A stretch of 64,000 nt of DNA from Desulfobacterales bacterium (GCA_034520365.1 JAXHNP010000006.1:1171001-1235000); one strand, 5' to 3'. Shown: positions 40,858 through 50,449, numbered from the stretch's first letter. The notes: generated by a model not told the origin, from the sequence alone. Numbers and translations: made by a program.

Positions 40858-42027
40858 ATGACCGAATATGATCTTTGGAAAGTTTTTCCACGCATGCCGA
40901 AAAAGGTGACCATCGGTGACATTACCATAAGGGATGGGTTTCAGCATTTGGAGAAATTTATCTCCACGCGGGCGAAAATTTATTATGCGGAACAGCTCAT
41001 TTTTGCGGGCTGCCGCTACATCGAGGTGACCAATCTGGGCAATCCGTACCTGCTGCCTCAGTTCAGCGATGCCGAAGAGGTGCTCTCCCATCTTCGGAGT
41101 GAGCAATTCAAGCGGCGCTGCGCCAAAAGAAATATCAATTTTGACGATATCTGCGTAACCGCCGTGACCATTCGCGAACCGGCTGTGGATCGGGCCATTG
41201 AGCTCAAGGAAAAGGGGATCGGCCCGGACCGGGTGCTGATGATGGTCTCCACTGAGGAGGAGCACCACTTTGCCAATTCCGGCGTCACGCTGCCTATGTA
41301 CTGGAAGGAGGCCGAGCGCAGCATTAAAAAGTGCCGCGATGCCGGTATTAAGATGTGCGGCACGGTCAGCACCATCTGGGGCAGTCCCATTGCCGGTGCC
41401 ACGGAATTAAAGGATGCCGTGGAGTTCACCAAACGCTGGCTGGAGATCGGCGCATCTGACATCGAGCACGCCGATCATGACGGCAGCGCTTCCGCCGCGG
41501 AGGTGTACCGGTATTTTGCCATGATTTTAGATGAAATCCCGGATACCAGCGTCCACATCGCCCATTTCCATGAGACCAAACGCGTAGGCGCAGCTTCCAT
41601 TCTGGCCGCGCTTCAGGCCGGCATCAACAATTTCGAGGCGACCATGGGCGGCATGGGCGGGCAGCCCGCCAACTTCCTGGATGACTGCCCGGTGCCCGGG
41701 ACCGGTGAATACTATTATGAAGATCCCCGCTACGTGGGGCTTACCTGTTTCGAGGACATGCTGGTTCAGATCGATGAGATGGGGATTGAGCACGGCTATG
41801 ACGTGGATCACGTGCTCAAGCTGGGCCGCCTGATGGAAAAGACCGCGGGCCATCGGCTGCGCAGCGAGGCGGTGATCAACGGCCGCACCCTTAAGGAGGG
41901 GCATATGAAGTTTGCCCGCCCGGGCTTAAAGCCGCTCAAAGAAAAGCAGGGGGAAGAACCGAAGCAGCTCCTGCCCAAGGAATGGGGCGACAATGCCGTG
42001 CTGCCGGAAAAATATCAACCTAAATAA
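40858..42027 (+). CDS. HMG-CoA lyase-like (HMGL/DRE-TIM family) protein
   Basis: A 389-residue TIM-barrel enzyme of the DRE-TIM lyase family. The metal and catalytic segment reads TIGDITIRDGFQ (about residues 18-29). AHFHETKRVG (about 233-242) supplies the metal-binding histidines and FEATMGGMGGQP the substrate loop. It probably cleaves 3-hydroxy-3-methylglutaryl-CoA to acetoacetate and acetyl-CoA, given the pathway context. It is longer at both ends than typical MvaB, so a related substrate is possible. AGGAGG sets the start; the gene lies 37 bases after the carboxyltransferase. Confidence 0.78.
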   Translation: MTEYDLWKVFPRMPKKVTIGDITIRDGFQHLEKFISTRAKIYYAEQLIFAGCRYIEVTNLGNPYLLPQFSDAEEVLSHLRSEQFKRRCAKRNINFDDICVTAVTIREPAVDRAIELKEKGIGPDRVLMMVSTEEEHHFANSGVTLPMYWKEAERSIKKCRDAGIKMCGTVSTIWGSPIAGATELKDAVEFTKRWLEIGASDIEHADHDGSASAAEVYRYFAMILDEIPDTSVHIAHFHETKRVGAASILAALQAGINNFEATMGGMGGQPANFLDDCPVPGTGEYYYEDPRYVGLTCFEDMLVQIDEMGIEHGYDVDHVLKLGRLMEKTAGHRLRSEAVINGRTLKEGHMKFARPGLKPLKEKQGEEPKQLLPKEWGDNAVLPEKYQPK

Positions 42028-42028
42028 A

Positions 42029-42055
42029 GGCAGGCACGGTGGCCTGCCCTGCGGC
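42029..42055. repeat. Fragment of the short inverted-repeat element
   Basis: GGCAGGCACGGTGGCCTGCC and a few following bases match the inner arm of the elements at 35285 and 58879. No ends are present. Confidence 0.5.
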
Positions 42056-42088
42056 TGCTTAATTAATTCTCTACCGACCGTTGGCAAT

Positions 42089-42157
42089 GTCATTTCGAGC
42101 GGCAGCGAGAAATCTTTTATCTTAAGATTCCTCGTCGCTGCCGCTCCTCGGAATGAC
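42089..42157. repeat. 69-bp palindromic repeat (copy B)
   Basis: Arms GTCATTTCGAGCGGCAGCG and CCGCTCCTCGGAATGAC with inner AGAAATCTT/AAGATTCCT. It lies in the gap before acetoacetyl-CoA synthetase, inverted relative to copy A. Confidence 0.85.
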
Positions 42158-42230
42158 ATCAGCGGAAAGTAGCAGACCTTCTGTTTTCTGGAGGCATGTC
42201 AAAAAATTTAAATCTAAGGGGATGCCGATT

Positions 42231-44183
42231 ATGTCAAAGATCTTATGGCAACCGAGCGAAGAACAGATCAAACAGACCAACATGTACCGGTTTATCCAGT
42301 ACGTAAACGGCCGGTATAATCTGTCCATATCCAATTATCCCGAGCTCTACCAGTGGTCCGTGGACCAAATCCCGGATTTCTGGGCAGCCATGTGGGACTT
42401 TGCCGATATCATCCACTCCCAGCCCTATGAGCAGGTGGTGGATGATCTGAACAAAATGCCGGGGGCCGAATGGTTCGTCGGCGCCCGGCTCAATTTTGCC
42501 GAAAATCTGCTCCGCTACCGGGATGATGAGCTGGCCATCATTTTTAAGGGCGAAAACCAGGAACCCGTGCGGCTGACCTATGCAGCTCTCTATGATGAGG
42601 TGGCGCGCATGGCCGCCTCATTGAAGGAAATAGGGGTCCGGCCGGGCGAGCGGGTGGTGGGCTACATGCCCAATATGCCGCAGACCATTATCGCCATGCT
42701 GGCAGCCACCAGCCTGGGCGCCAGCTGGTCTTCCTGCTCACCGGATTTCGGGTTCAAGGGGGTGATGGACCGGTTCGGCCAGATTGCCCCGCGAGTCCTG
42801 GTATCCGCAGACGGATACTTTTTCAAGGGCAAACGCATTGATTCCCTTGACCGGGTGGGGGATATCGTCAAGCAGATCCCCTCCATCGAGCGGGTGGTGA
42901 TTGTGCCGTATACCCAGAGCGCGCCGGATATCTCAGGTATAGACAAAGCCATGCTGATGGATGATTTCAAATCTTCTGAATCCGGGCTTTCAATCGATTT
43001 TGCGCAGCTTCCGGCCAATCATCCCCTGTACATCATGTACTCTTCCGGCACAACGGGGCTGCCCAAATGCATGGTGCAGGGCAGCGCGGGGATTCTGATC
43101 AATCAGTTAAAGGAGCATATCCTGCACACCGACGTCAAACGCCGGGATGTGGTGTTTTATTTCACGACCTGCGGATGGATGATGTGGAACTGGCTGACCT
43201 GCGCCTTAGGCACCGGGGCCACCATCGTGCTCTATGACGGCAATCCTTTTTATCCGGATGAGGGGGCGCTCTGGGAGATGGCACAGAATGAGAAGCTCAC
43301 GGTATTCGGCACCAGCGCCGGCTACATTTCCGCCCTTCGAGACACGGGCCTTCGGCCCGGAGATAAATATGACCTGCGCCATCTGCGGGCCCTTTTATCC
43401 ACCGGCTCGCCCCTTTCCGAAGAAGGCTTTGCGTATGTCTATGATGCGGTAAAGTCCGATCTTCAACTGGCCTCGATTTCCGGCGGCACGGATTTAAACG
43501 GCTGCTTTGCGCTGGGTAACCCCATCGGACCGGTCTACGCCGGTGAGCTCCAGTGCCGGGGATTGGGCATGAAGGTAGAGGCGTTTGACCAAAACGGCAA
43601 GCCGGTGTTAGACGAGCAGGGTGAGCTGGTTTGCACCGCGCCTTTTCCCTCTATGCCGCTCTATTTCTGGAATGATCCGGACAATCAGAAATACCATGAC
43701 GCCTATTTCAGCGTATATTCCGGGGTATGGCGCCACGGAGACTATATTGAGATAAACGATCACGGCGGGGTTAAAATCTACGGCCGCTCGGATGCCACCC
43801 TAAATCCCGGCGGCGTGCGCATCGGTACTGCGGAGATCTACCGCCAGATGGAGATGATCGATGAAATCGAGGACAGCATCGTGGTCGGCCAGAGCTGGGA
43901 AAATGATGTGCGGGTGATTCTTTTTGTGAAAATGGGGGACGGGCACCAGCTTACCGATGAGCTCAAGCAGCATATCAAGAAGGTGATCCGCAGCGAGGCC
44001 TCCCCGCGGCATGTGCCGGCCAAAATTATCGAAGTGCCGGATATTCCGTACACCCTGAACATGAAAAAGGTGGAGCTGGCTGTTAAGAAGACGATTGAAA
44101 ACAAGCCGGTTAAAAACAAGGATGCGCTCAAAAATCCCGGGGCCTTGGATTATTATCAGGATATGGAAGAGCTTAAGACATAA
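42231..44183 (+). CDS. aacS: Acetoacetyl-CoA synthetase
   Basis: A 650-residue adenylate-forming enzyme, the standard length for acetoacetate-CoA ligase. The phosphate loop YSSGTTGLPKCMVQG lies near 264-278, the GRSDATLNPGGVRIGTAEIY hinge region near 510-530 and the catalytic lysine in TLNMKKVELAVKK near 615. It activates acetoacetate to acetoacetyl-CoA using ATP. It follows the HMG-CoA lyase-like gene, whose product would be acetoacetate, so the pair completes conversion to acetyl-CoA. The start at 42231 is preceded by AAGGGG. Confidence 0.92.
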   Translation: MSKILWQPSEEQIKQTNMYRFIQYVNGRYNLSISNYPELYQWSVDQIPDFWAAMWDFADIIHSQPYEQVVDDLNKMPGAEWFVGARLNFAENLLRYRDDELAIIFKGENQEPVRLTYAALYDEVARMAASLKEIGVRPGERVVGYMPNMPQTIIAMLAATSLGASWSSCSPDFGFKGVMDRFGQIAPRVLVSADGYFFKGKRIDSLDRVGDIVKQIPSIERVVIVPYTQSAPDISGIDKAMLMDDFKSSESGLSIDFAQLPANHPLYIMYSSGTTGLPKCMVQGSAGILINQLKEHILHTDVKRRDVVFYFTTCGWMMWNWLTCALGTGATIVLYDGNPFYPDEGALWEMAQNEKLTVFGTSAGYISALRDTGLRPGDKYDLRHLRALLSTGSPLSEEGFAYVYDAVKSDLQLASISGGTDLNGCFALGNPIGPVYAGELQCRGLGMKVEAFDQNGKPVLDEQGELVCTAPFPSMPLYFWNDPDNQKYHDAYFSVYSGVWRHGDYIEINDHGGVKIYGRSDATLNPGGVRIGTAEIYRQMEMIDEIEDSIVVGQSWENDVRVILFVKMGDGHQLTDELKQHIKKVIRSEASPRHVPAKIIEVPDIPYTLNMKKVELAVKKTIENKPVKNKDALKNPGALDYYQDMEELKT

Positions 44184-44240
44184 GAACGTTCGTATTATAG
44201 CGCCTGTTTCATTGCCATTGTGAGACGGGCCTTTGCTCTT

Positions 44241-44308
44241 GTCATTCCGAGGAGCGAAAGCGACGAGGAATCTTGTTTAAAAGATTTCTCGCTGCCGCTC
44301 GAAATGAC
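44241..44308. repeat. 68-bp palindromic repeat (copy C)
   Basis: Begins GTCATTCCGAGGAGC, ends CTCGAAATGAC. Nearly identical to copies A and E and in the same orientation. Confidence 0.85.
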
Positions 44309-44354
44309 AGTCGAAAGCGAGTAAATAAAAATTTTGGATGGACAAGGAGCAATC

Positions 44355-45104
44355 ATGCCGGGTAACGTTAATTCATTAGATGAGCTGTCCAATGAGGATT
44401 TGGCCCGCTACGTGATCAATCTTTTTCACCGGATCATCATGCACTATGCCTTCTGGTTTACTGAAGTGCGGCACCAGCTGCGCATGGACCGGGCTTTGGA
44501 TGTGCTGGATGAGGCATCCAGCAAGAGTTTTAACATTCAAATGAAACGGCTTTCCAAAACTTTAGGGTTTGACATGGCGGCAGACGATCTGCCCGCCCCG
44601 CTCGCCGAAATGCCGCGGGAAAAACTGATGGCGCTCTTAAATACCGTATCCGTCAACTGGCTGGTCAATGACGGGGTCTGGTTTCAGTCGGTTGAGTTCG
44701 AGCACGGGATGAATGACGCCAAACGGTGCAATGATTCCTGCTGGACCCAGTTTTCGCCGTTTGAGGCCTGGACCATCAAACGCTTCTTTAACATGGCCGA
44801 GCGCCCCGGCCTGGAGGGGTTGAAAAAGGCCCTGGGGTTCCGCCTCTATGCCAATATCAACCAGCAGTCTTTTGCCGAGGAGAAGCCGGACAGTTTTGTT
44901 TTTCAGATGAACGACTGCCGGGTCCAATCGGCGAGAAAACGGAAGGGGCTTGAGGATTATCCCTGCAAAACCGCCGGCCTGGTGGAATATACCTATTTTG
45001 CCCGCTCCATCGATGATCGGATTAAAACCGAATGCATCGGCTGCCCCCCGGACCCGCATCCGGAAGAGTGGTACTGCGCATGGCGGTTTTATATTGATCA
45101 ATAA
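44355..45104 (+). CDS. Uncharacterised protein resembling the ATC hydrolase/DUF6125 group
   Basis: A 249-residue soluble protein. It has an N-terminal helical part (LARYVINLFHRIIMHYAFWF), a Trp-rich middle (NWLVNDGVWFQSVEFEHGM) and a cysteine pair near the end in CIGCPPDPHPEEWYCAWRF. This end resembles L-2-amino-thiazoline-4-carboxylate hydrolase-like proteins common in anaerobes, but the assignment is tentative. AAGGAG lies before the ATG. It sits between the leucine-type degradation genes and the Fe-S/FAD pair, possibly part of the same regulon. Confidence 0.55.
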   Translation: MPGNVNSLDELSNEDLARYVINLFHRIIMHYAFWFTEVRHQLRMDRALDVLDEASSKSFNIQMKRLSKTLGFDMAADDLPAPLAEMPREKLMALLNTVSVNWLVNDGVWFQSVEFEHGMNDAKRCNDSCWTQFSPFEAWTIKRFFNMAERPGLEGLKKALGFRLYANINQQSFAEEKPDSFVFQMNDCRVQSARKRKGLEDYPCKTAGLVEYTYFARSIDDRIKTECIGCPPDPHPEEWYCAWRFYIDQ

Positions 45105-45469
45105 TAATAATAGAGGAACTCGTATAAGCGATTTGTCGTCTTACTCTTACTCTTACTCTATACAGGGCGTCATTCAATGCCGTTAATTTAACCTAATAGG
45201 TTTAAGAGAGGAAATGGGCTAAATTGTCATTTCGAGCGCCAGCGAGAAATCTTTTAATGGCATGATTCTTAAGATTTCTCGTCGCTGCCGCTCCTCGAAA
45301 TGACAGGGGCGGAAAGCTAAGGTTAATGCCATTGAGGCTAATTTTTTCGAATAACTCATTTTGAGCGATACTTATATCACCATGAAGTTCACGAAGCGCA
45401 CAAAGAAAAATAACTTAAAGTAAAAACCTTCGTGATTTTCGTTTTCTTCGTGGTTGTAAAGGAAAGACA
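45105..45469. other. Intergenic region with hexamer tract and palindrome
   Basis: No gene recognised in 365 bases. It holds hexamer units (45137-45160) and palindromic repeat copy D (45226-45304). The last 100 bases are A/T-rich and could carry the promoter of the Fe-S/FAD gene pair. Confidence 0.6.
45226..45304. repeat. 79-bp palindromic repeat (copy D)
   Basis: Arms GTCATTTCGAGCGCCAGCG and CCGCTCCTCGAAATGAC with a longer central loop than other copies. Confidence 0.85.
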
Positions 45470-46636
45470 ATGGAGCACGAAGAGATTCTGCATCGGTGTT
45501 TTCGGTGCGGGTTTTGCAAACTGCCCAGCGACTACTCGGATATTAACTGCCCGGCTTATCTGCGCTACCGGTTTGAGTCATTTTCCCCCGGCGGCCGCAT
45601 GTGGCTGTTAAGGGCCTGGCTGGACAATGAGATTGAAGCGGATGCGAGGCTCCAGGAGGTCTTTTTTTCCTGCGCCACCTGCAATAATTGCGTGGAACAC
45701 TGCATTTTTAGCAAATTCAAGGATCAAATACTAAGCGCCTTTATTGCCGCCAAGGAGGAAATGATCGAGCAGGGCACGGTGCCCCCGCCGGTGAGGGATT
45801 ATCTGACTGCATTATTTGAGCACGGCAACCCCTATAAGATGCCCCGTAAAAAGCGGGGCGACTGGGCGCAGGCGGTAGGCCTTAAAGCCTATAAAGATCA
45901 GGAATACCTTTTTTATGCGGGAGATGTGGGCGCATTCGATGCGCGGGGAAGCGAAATTGCGCGGTCTGCGGCCGGCCTCCTTGACCACCTGGGGCTCTCA
46001 TTCGGCATCTTAGGGCCGCAGGAAGGCTCGGATGGAAATGATGCCAAGGCCCTGGGCGAATCAGAGCTCTTCCGGCATCTGGCGGAACAGAACATTAAAA
46101 CCTTTCATAAACTGGGTGTTCAAAAGATTGTCACCCTCTCGCCCCACGGCTACAACGCCTTAAAAAATGACTATCCGGAACTGGACGGGGAGTTTCAGGT
46201 GTTCCACTATACGCAGGTGCTGGCCCGTCTGTTATCTGAAACCAAGCAGCAGGACGGGCCCGCGGCTGAATCGTCCCGGCGGGTGACCTTCCATGACCCC
46301 TGCTACCTGGGCCGCCATAATCAGGAATACGTAAGTGCCCGGCAGGTTCTGGCAGCTCTGCCCGGCATTGAACTGGTGGAGATGCCCCGCAGCCAATCAG
46401 ACGCCCTGTGCTGCGGCGGCGGAGGCGGCAATTTTTTTACGGATCTGGTCTCAAGCGGACCCGAGACATCGGCCAAGGTGCGGGTGAGGGAGGCGGCTGA
46501 TACCGGGGCGGAGATATTGGTGACGGCCTGCCCGATATGTACGCTGATGTTTGAAGACGCGGTGAAATCCCAGAACCTCGAGGGTCGCCTTCAGGTCCGG
46601 GAGATTTCTGAGCTGGTGACAGAGGAGCTTCTATGA
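45470..46636 (+). CDS. Fe-S (CCG-domain) subunit of a 2-hydroxyacid dehydrogenase-type complex
   Basis: A 388-residue protein. Two N-terminal cysteine clusters (CFRCGFC...C and CATCNNCVEHC) can bind [4Fe-4S] centres. Two cysteine-rich CCG-type segments follow: FHDPCYLGRH...CCGGGGG and CPICTLMFEDA. This is the GlcF/GlpC/HdrD-like arrangement. It overlaps the FAD oxidase gene by 4 bases (ATGA), so the two form one enzyme that passes electrons from a hydroxyacid to the quinone or a soluble carrier. Confidence 0.85.
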   Translation: MEHEEILHRCFRCGFCKLPSDYSDINCPAYLRYRFESFSPGGRMWLLRAWLDNEIEADARLQEVFFSCATCNNCVEHCIFSKFKDQILSAFIAAKEEMIEQGTVPPPVRDYLTALFEHGNPYKMPRKKRGDWAQAVGLKAYKDQEYLFYAGDVGAFDARGSEIARSAAGLLDHLGLSFGILGPQEGSDGNDAKALGESELFRHLAEQNIKTFHKLGVQKIVTLSPHGYNALKNDYPELDGEFQVFHYTQVLARLLSETKQQDGPAAESSRRVTFHDPCYLGRHNQEYVSARQVLAALPGIELVEMPRSQSDALCCGGGGGNFFTDLVSSGPETSAKVRVREAADTGAEILVTACPICTLMFEDAVKSQNLEGRLQVREISELVTEELL

Positions 46637-48009
46637 GTATTTATGAGGCACTAACGAATATTGTCGGGGCTGAGCGGGTATCCAACAATCCCACCGACCT
46701 CTACCTCTATTCCCGGGATTCCGGCGCGCAGCCGCCTGGACAGGCGGAATATGCGGTGCTGCCGAAAACGGCGGAAGAGATTCAGCAGATCGTCCAGCTC
46801 GCCAATCGCGAGAATATCCCGATTACCCCTCTGGGCGGGGGGCTTACCCTCTCCGGCCTGGTGGTGCCCCGGCGCGGCGGAATCGTCCTTGATATGAAGC
46901 GGATGGACCAGATTCTGGAAGTGGACGAGATGAACCGCTACGCCTTGATTGAGGCCGGGGTCTCGCAGGGGAAATTAAGGGAGTATCTGAAAAAACACCA
47001 TCCCCGCCTGCAGCATTCCACCCCGGAGGCGCCGCCCACGGCCACGGTGACAGGAAACGCCCTGATCCACGGCCACGGGCATATCTCCCCCAGATACGGG
47101 ATCAATTCGGATATGATCGCCGGCCTGGAGGTGGTGCTCCCGACGGGCGAGATCGCCCGCATCGGCTCCTGTGCGCTGGATCAGAAGTGGTTTACCAAAG
47201 GCCCCATGCCCGAACTTGCCGGCCTTTTTGTCGGGTGGTACGGCACCACCGGGATTGTCACAAAACTCTCGCTCAAGCTTTTTCCAAAGCCCGAGTTCCG
47301 CGAGGTGATGGCGTTTCAAACCGATGATATCGATCTTTTGCCCGAGGCCATATTCGAGGTCATGCATCTGGATCTGGCCGAGGATTTTTTCCTGATCACC
47401 CAGGAAAAGCCGGACTGGATGAACCATGCCTTTCTGGTGGTGATTGTCTCCGGCCACTTCAGGGAAGAGGTCGAGTTTAAGAAAAAGGTCTATAAAGAGC
47501 TGTTTGCGACGTTTAAGGGCAAAAAAACGATTCAATTCGTGGAAAATCTGCATCCGGCCCTTGAAAAGCGGTTTCTGGACGTGCCGCCCCTGGCGGCTTT
47601 GGCCGCGGATTTCAGGGAGGGCGGGGGTTTTCAGTACACCGGGGCCATTCTGCCGGTGGACAAAGTGCCGGAAGCCTGGCGAAAGGGATTCGAGATCGCC
47701 CATAAATACGGAATGGTCTGTTCCTACGTCCATCAGGTGCTGCAGGGCAACAGCATCATGTTCGGATTTAACTATTCATTTAACCGGGCGGATGAGACCG
47801 ATATTGAAAAAACAAGAAATGCGCTGGCGGATTCCAACCGGGCGACCCTGGAGATGGGCGGTATGATCTGGAAAGGGGAAAAATCCGCCCAGCAGATGGT
47901 GCTGGAAAAGATGAATCCGAATACCGCCGAGCTGATCCAGCGGGTCAAAGGGCTTCTGGATCCCAAGGGAATTATGAACCCGGGCAATTGGGAAATAGGT
48001 ATTGGGTAA
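46633..48009 (+). CDS. FAD-linked oxidase (GlcD/D-lactate dehydrogenase-like)
   Basis: A 458-residue VAO/PCMH-type flavoprotein. The FAD-binding part contains ITPLGGGLTLSGLVVPRRGGIVLDMKRMD (about 57-85), PEAPPTATVTGNALIHGHGH and YGINSDMIAGLEVVLPTGE; the C-terminal cap ends GLLDPKGIMNPGNW. It oxidises a 2-hydroxyacid such as D-lactate or glycolate; the substrate is undecided. The final five codons lie in a heptamer repeat array (47994-48080), so the natural C-terminus may have been altered. Confidence 0.87.
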   Translation: MSIYEALTNIVGAERVSNNPTDLYLYSRDSGAQPPGQAEYAVLPKTAEEIQQIVQLANRENIPITPLGGGLTLSGLVVPRRGGIVLDMKRMDQILEVDEMNRYALIEAGVSQGKLREYLKKHHPRLQHSTPEAPPTATVTGNALIHGHGHISPRYGINSDMIAGLEVVLPTGEIARIGSCALDQKWFTKGPMPELAGLFVGWYGTTGIVTKLSLKLFPKPEFREVMAFQTDDIDLLPEAIFEVMHLDLAEDFFLITQEKPDWMNHAFLVVIVSGHFREEVEFKKKVYKELFATFKGKKTIQFVENLHPALEKRFLDVPPLAALAADFREGGGFQYTGAILPVDKVPEAWRKGFEIAHKYGMVCSYVHQVLQGNSIMFGFNYSFNRADETDIEKTRNALADSNRATLEMGGMIWKGEKSAQQMVLEKMNPNTAELIQRVKGLLDPKGIMNPGNWEIGIG

Positions 48010-48080
48010 TGGGTATTGGGTATTGGGTTTTCTTCTAACACCTAATACCTAATACCTAATACCTAACACCTAACACCTAT
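47994..48080. repeat. Inverted heptamer repeat array
   Basis: The left part has units like GGTATTG (to about 48029) and the right part complementary-type units CCTAATA and CCTAACA (48036-48080), so the RNA can fold on itself. It overlaps the end of the FAD oxidase gene and fills most of the gap to the next gene. Confidence 0.85.
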
Positions 48081-48118
48081 AACCCCTTCCTAAATTTCTG
48101 GATATTAAGGAAATCAAA

Positions 48119-48922
48119 ATGGGATATCAGGAGATTATATTTAAAAACCGTGACGGTGTGGCCATCCTCACGCTTAACCGGCCGGATATCCGAAACGCCA
48201 TCACCGGCGAGGCGATTATTTCCGAGGTCGAGGATGCGGTGGGCCGGGTCAATGCGGATATGACCTGCCGGGTGCTGATTATTACGGCGGCCGACCCTGC
48301 ATTTTCCGCCGGCGGCAACGTCAAGGACATGGCGGCCAAAAAGGGCATGTTTGCGGGCACGCCCGCCCAGGTGATGGAAGGCTACCGGAAAAATATTCAG
48401 CGGATTCCGCTGGCGGTCTATGGCTGTGCGGTGCCCACGATTGCCGCGGTAAACGGCCCGGCCATCGGCGCGGGCTGCGATCTGTCATTGATGTGCGATA
48501 TGCGCGTGGCGTCTGAAAAGGCCAAATTCGGAGAAACTTTTGTCTCTGTGGGGTTGATTCCGGGTGACGGCGGGGCCTATTTTCTGCCCCGGGTGGTGGG
48601 CATGGCCCGGGCCTGCGAGCTTACATTTACCGGCGAGGTGATTGCGGCGGACCGGGCCCTTGAAATGGGCCTTGTCAATTATGTGGCGCCCCATGAAGCG
48701 CTTATGGACAAGGCCCGCGAGCTCGCGGACCGGATCGCGGAGAAGCCGCCTGAGGCGCTTCGCATGGCCAAACGCCTGCTCTATGCCGGACAGGACATGA
48801 CGCTTCGGCACCTGCTGGATCAGTCCGCCGCCTATCAGGCGCTCTGTCATCATACCGATGACCACATGGAAGCCTTAAACGCCATGTTTGAAAAGCGTAC
48901 GCCGGATTTTAAGGGAAAATAA
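48119..48922 (+). CDS. Enoyl-CoA hydratase/isomerase family protein
   Basis: A 267-residue crotonase. The first loop is AFSAGGNVKDMAAK (about 61-74) and the second NGPAIGAGCDLSLMCDMRVA (about 111-130), where Asp replaces the first catalytic Glu. Glu in FGETFVSVGLIPGDGGAYFLP (about 140-160) is kept. It is therefore more likely an isomerase- or dehydratase-type member than a standard hydratase. SD AAGGAAA. It follows the FAD oxidase by 109 bases. Confidence 0.83.
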   Translation: MGYQEIIFKNRDGVAILTLNRPDIRNAITGEAIISEVEDAVGRVNADMTCRVLIITAADPAFSAGGNVKDMAAKKGMFAGTPAQVMEGYRKNIQRIPLAVYGCAVPTIAAVNGPAIGAGCDLSLMCDMRVASEKAKFGETFVSVGLIPGDGGAYFLPRVVGMARACELTFTGEVIAADRALEMGLVNYVAPHEALMDKARELADRIAEKPPEALRMAKRLLYAGQDMTLRHLLDQSAAYQALCHHTDDHMEALNAMFEKRTPDFKGK

Positions 48923-48937
48923 CAACGGAGACTTGCC

Positions 48938-50449
48938 ATGAACACCTTGAAATGGAGTTTGATGCTGGCCATCGGGATAATTTTAGCGGCTGTGCCGGCG
49001 GCATTTGGAGACGTCACTGAAAATTTAAGCGATGAAACCCAGAGCTGCCTGGCTTGCCATCGCAGCATGACGCCCAATATCTATGAAAACTGGGCCAGAA
49101 GCCGCATGTCCCGCATCACCCCGGCAGAGGCCAACAAGAAGCCCGAGCTTGAGCGCCGCGTGTCCTATCAGAATCTTTCTGAAAAATATCAAAACGTCGT
49201 GGTCGGCTGTGCGGAATGCCATACCATGCGGCCGGACAAACACAAGGACACATTCGATCATCAGGGCGCCAGGGTGCACACCGTGGTAACACCGGATGAC
49301 TGCGCGGCCTGCCATCCGGTTGAACGCGAAGAGTATTCCGGAAACTTGATGTCAGAAGCCCACGGGAATCTGGAGAACAATCCGGTTTATGCGGATTTGG
49401 TAAAATCCACCAACGGGCCTTTGACGTTTGAGAATATGACGCTTTCCCATGGTACGCCGGACGCCCGGACCAGCGCCGATTCCTGCCTGTTCTGCCATGG
49501 GACGCGCTTAACCGTGGAAAAGTTTGAAACCCGCTATACCGATATCGGTCCCATGAAATTTCCTAAGATTTCCGGATGGCCGAATCAGGGGGTGGGGCGG
49601 ATCAACCCGGACGACAGCAAGGGGTCCTGTTCCGCCTGTCATACAAGACATGAGTTTGCCATTGAAATGGCCAGAAAACCCTATACCTGCTCAGAGTGTC
49701 ATAAAGGACCGGATGTTCCGGCATACAAGGTCTATAAGGTAAGCAAGCACGCCAATATTGTGGACTCCCTGGCGCATGGCAAAGACTGGGACTTTAATTC
49801 CGTCCCCTGGACCGCGGGAGAGGATTTTACCGCGCCCACGTGCGCCACCTGTCATGTGAGCCTGGTGACAACCCCGGACGGCCGAGTGCAGGCGAAGCGT
49901 ACCCATCAAATGAATGACCGGATGGCGTGGCGGATTTTCGGGTTGATTTATGCGCATGCCCATCCCAAATCCGCAGACACCACCATCATTAAAAATAAGG
50001 ACGGCCTGCCGCTGCCCACCGCCTTGGACGGAACCCCGGCGGCCGAATACCTGATTTCAGAAAAAGAGCAGGAAAAGCGGAATAATACCATGAAAGGGGT
50101 CTGTCAGTCCTGCCATACCCGGGGCTGGGTGAACGGCCATTTCGAGCGGTTTGAACACACCATTGAAACCACCAACCATCAAACCGGTGTAGCTACTCAG
50201 ATTATGGCCAAGGCGTGGGATCAAAAAGCCGCGGATCAGAATGACAGCCTGTTTAATGAGTCCATTGAGCGGCGCTGGGTGGAACAGTGGTTGTTTTACG
50301 GAAACTCCACGCGGTTTGCCTCGGCCATGATGGGCGCGGATTACGGGGTGTTTGCCAGCGGCCGGTGGTATCAGTCAAAGAATCCGCATGATATGCTGGA
50401 GCTTTTGAAGGTGAAGCTGAAACAGGCGGAGGATAAGGAGAGTAAATAG
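48938..50449 (+). CDS. Octahaem cytochrome c, hydroxylamine oxidoreductase-like
   Basis: A 503-residue exported protein: signal peptide 1-24 (cleavage after AAFG), then eight CXXCH haem sites at residues 37, 91, 122, 183, 231, 251, 302 and 389. Number, spacing and the C-terminal part (CQSCHTRGWVNGHFERFEHT...DYGVFASGRWYQSKNPHDML) resemble octahaem HAO-family proteins, which in anaerobes reduce nitrite or hydroxylamine. The C-terminal Tyr that forms the haem crosslink in oxidising HAO cannot be assigned, so direction is open. It is periplasmic. It follows the hydratase gene by 15 bases but has no clear functional link to it. Confidence 0.83.
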   Translation: MNTLKWSLMLAIGIILAAVPAAFGDVTENLSDETQSCLACHRSMTPNIYENWARSRMSRITPAEANKKPELERRVSYQNLSEKYQNVVVGCAECHTMRPDKHKDTFDHQGARVHTVVTPDDCAACHPVEREEYSGNLMSEAHGNLENNPVYADLVKSTNGPLTFENMTLSHGTPDARTSADSCLFCHGTRLTVEKFETRYTDIGPMKFPKISGWPNQGVGRINPDDSKGSCSACHTRHEFAIEMARKPYTCSECHKGPDVPAYKVYKVSKHANIVDSLAHGKDWDFNSVPWTAGEDFTAPTCATCHVSLVTTPDGRVQAKRTHQMNDRMAWRIFGLIYAHAHPKSADTTIIKNKDGLPLPTALDGTPAAEYLISEKEQEKRNNTMKGVCQSCHTRGWVNGHFERFEHTIETTNHQTGVATQIMAKAWDQKAADQNDSLFNESIERRWVEQWLFYGNSTRFASAMMGADYGVFASGRWYQSKNPHDMLELLKVKLKQAEDKESK

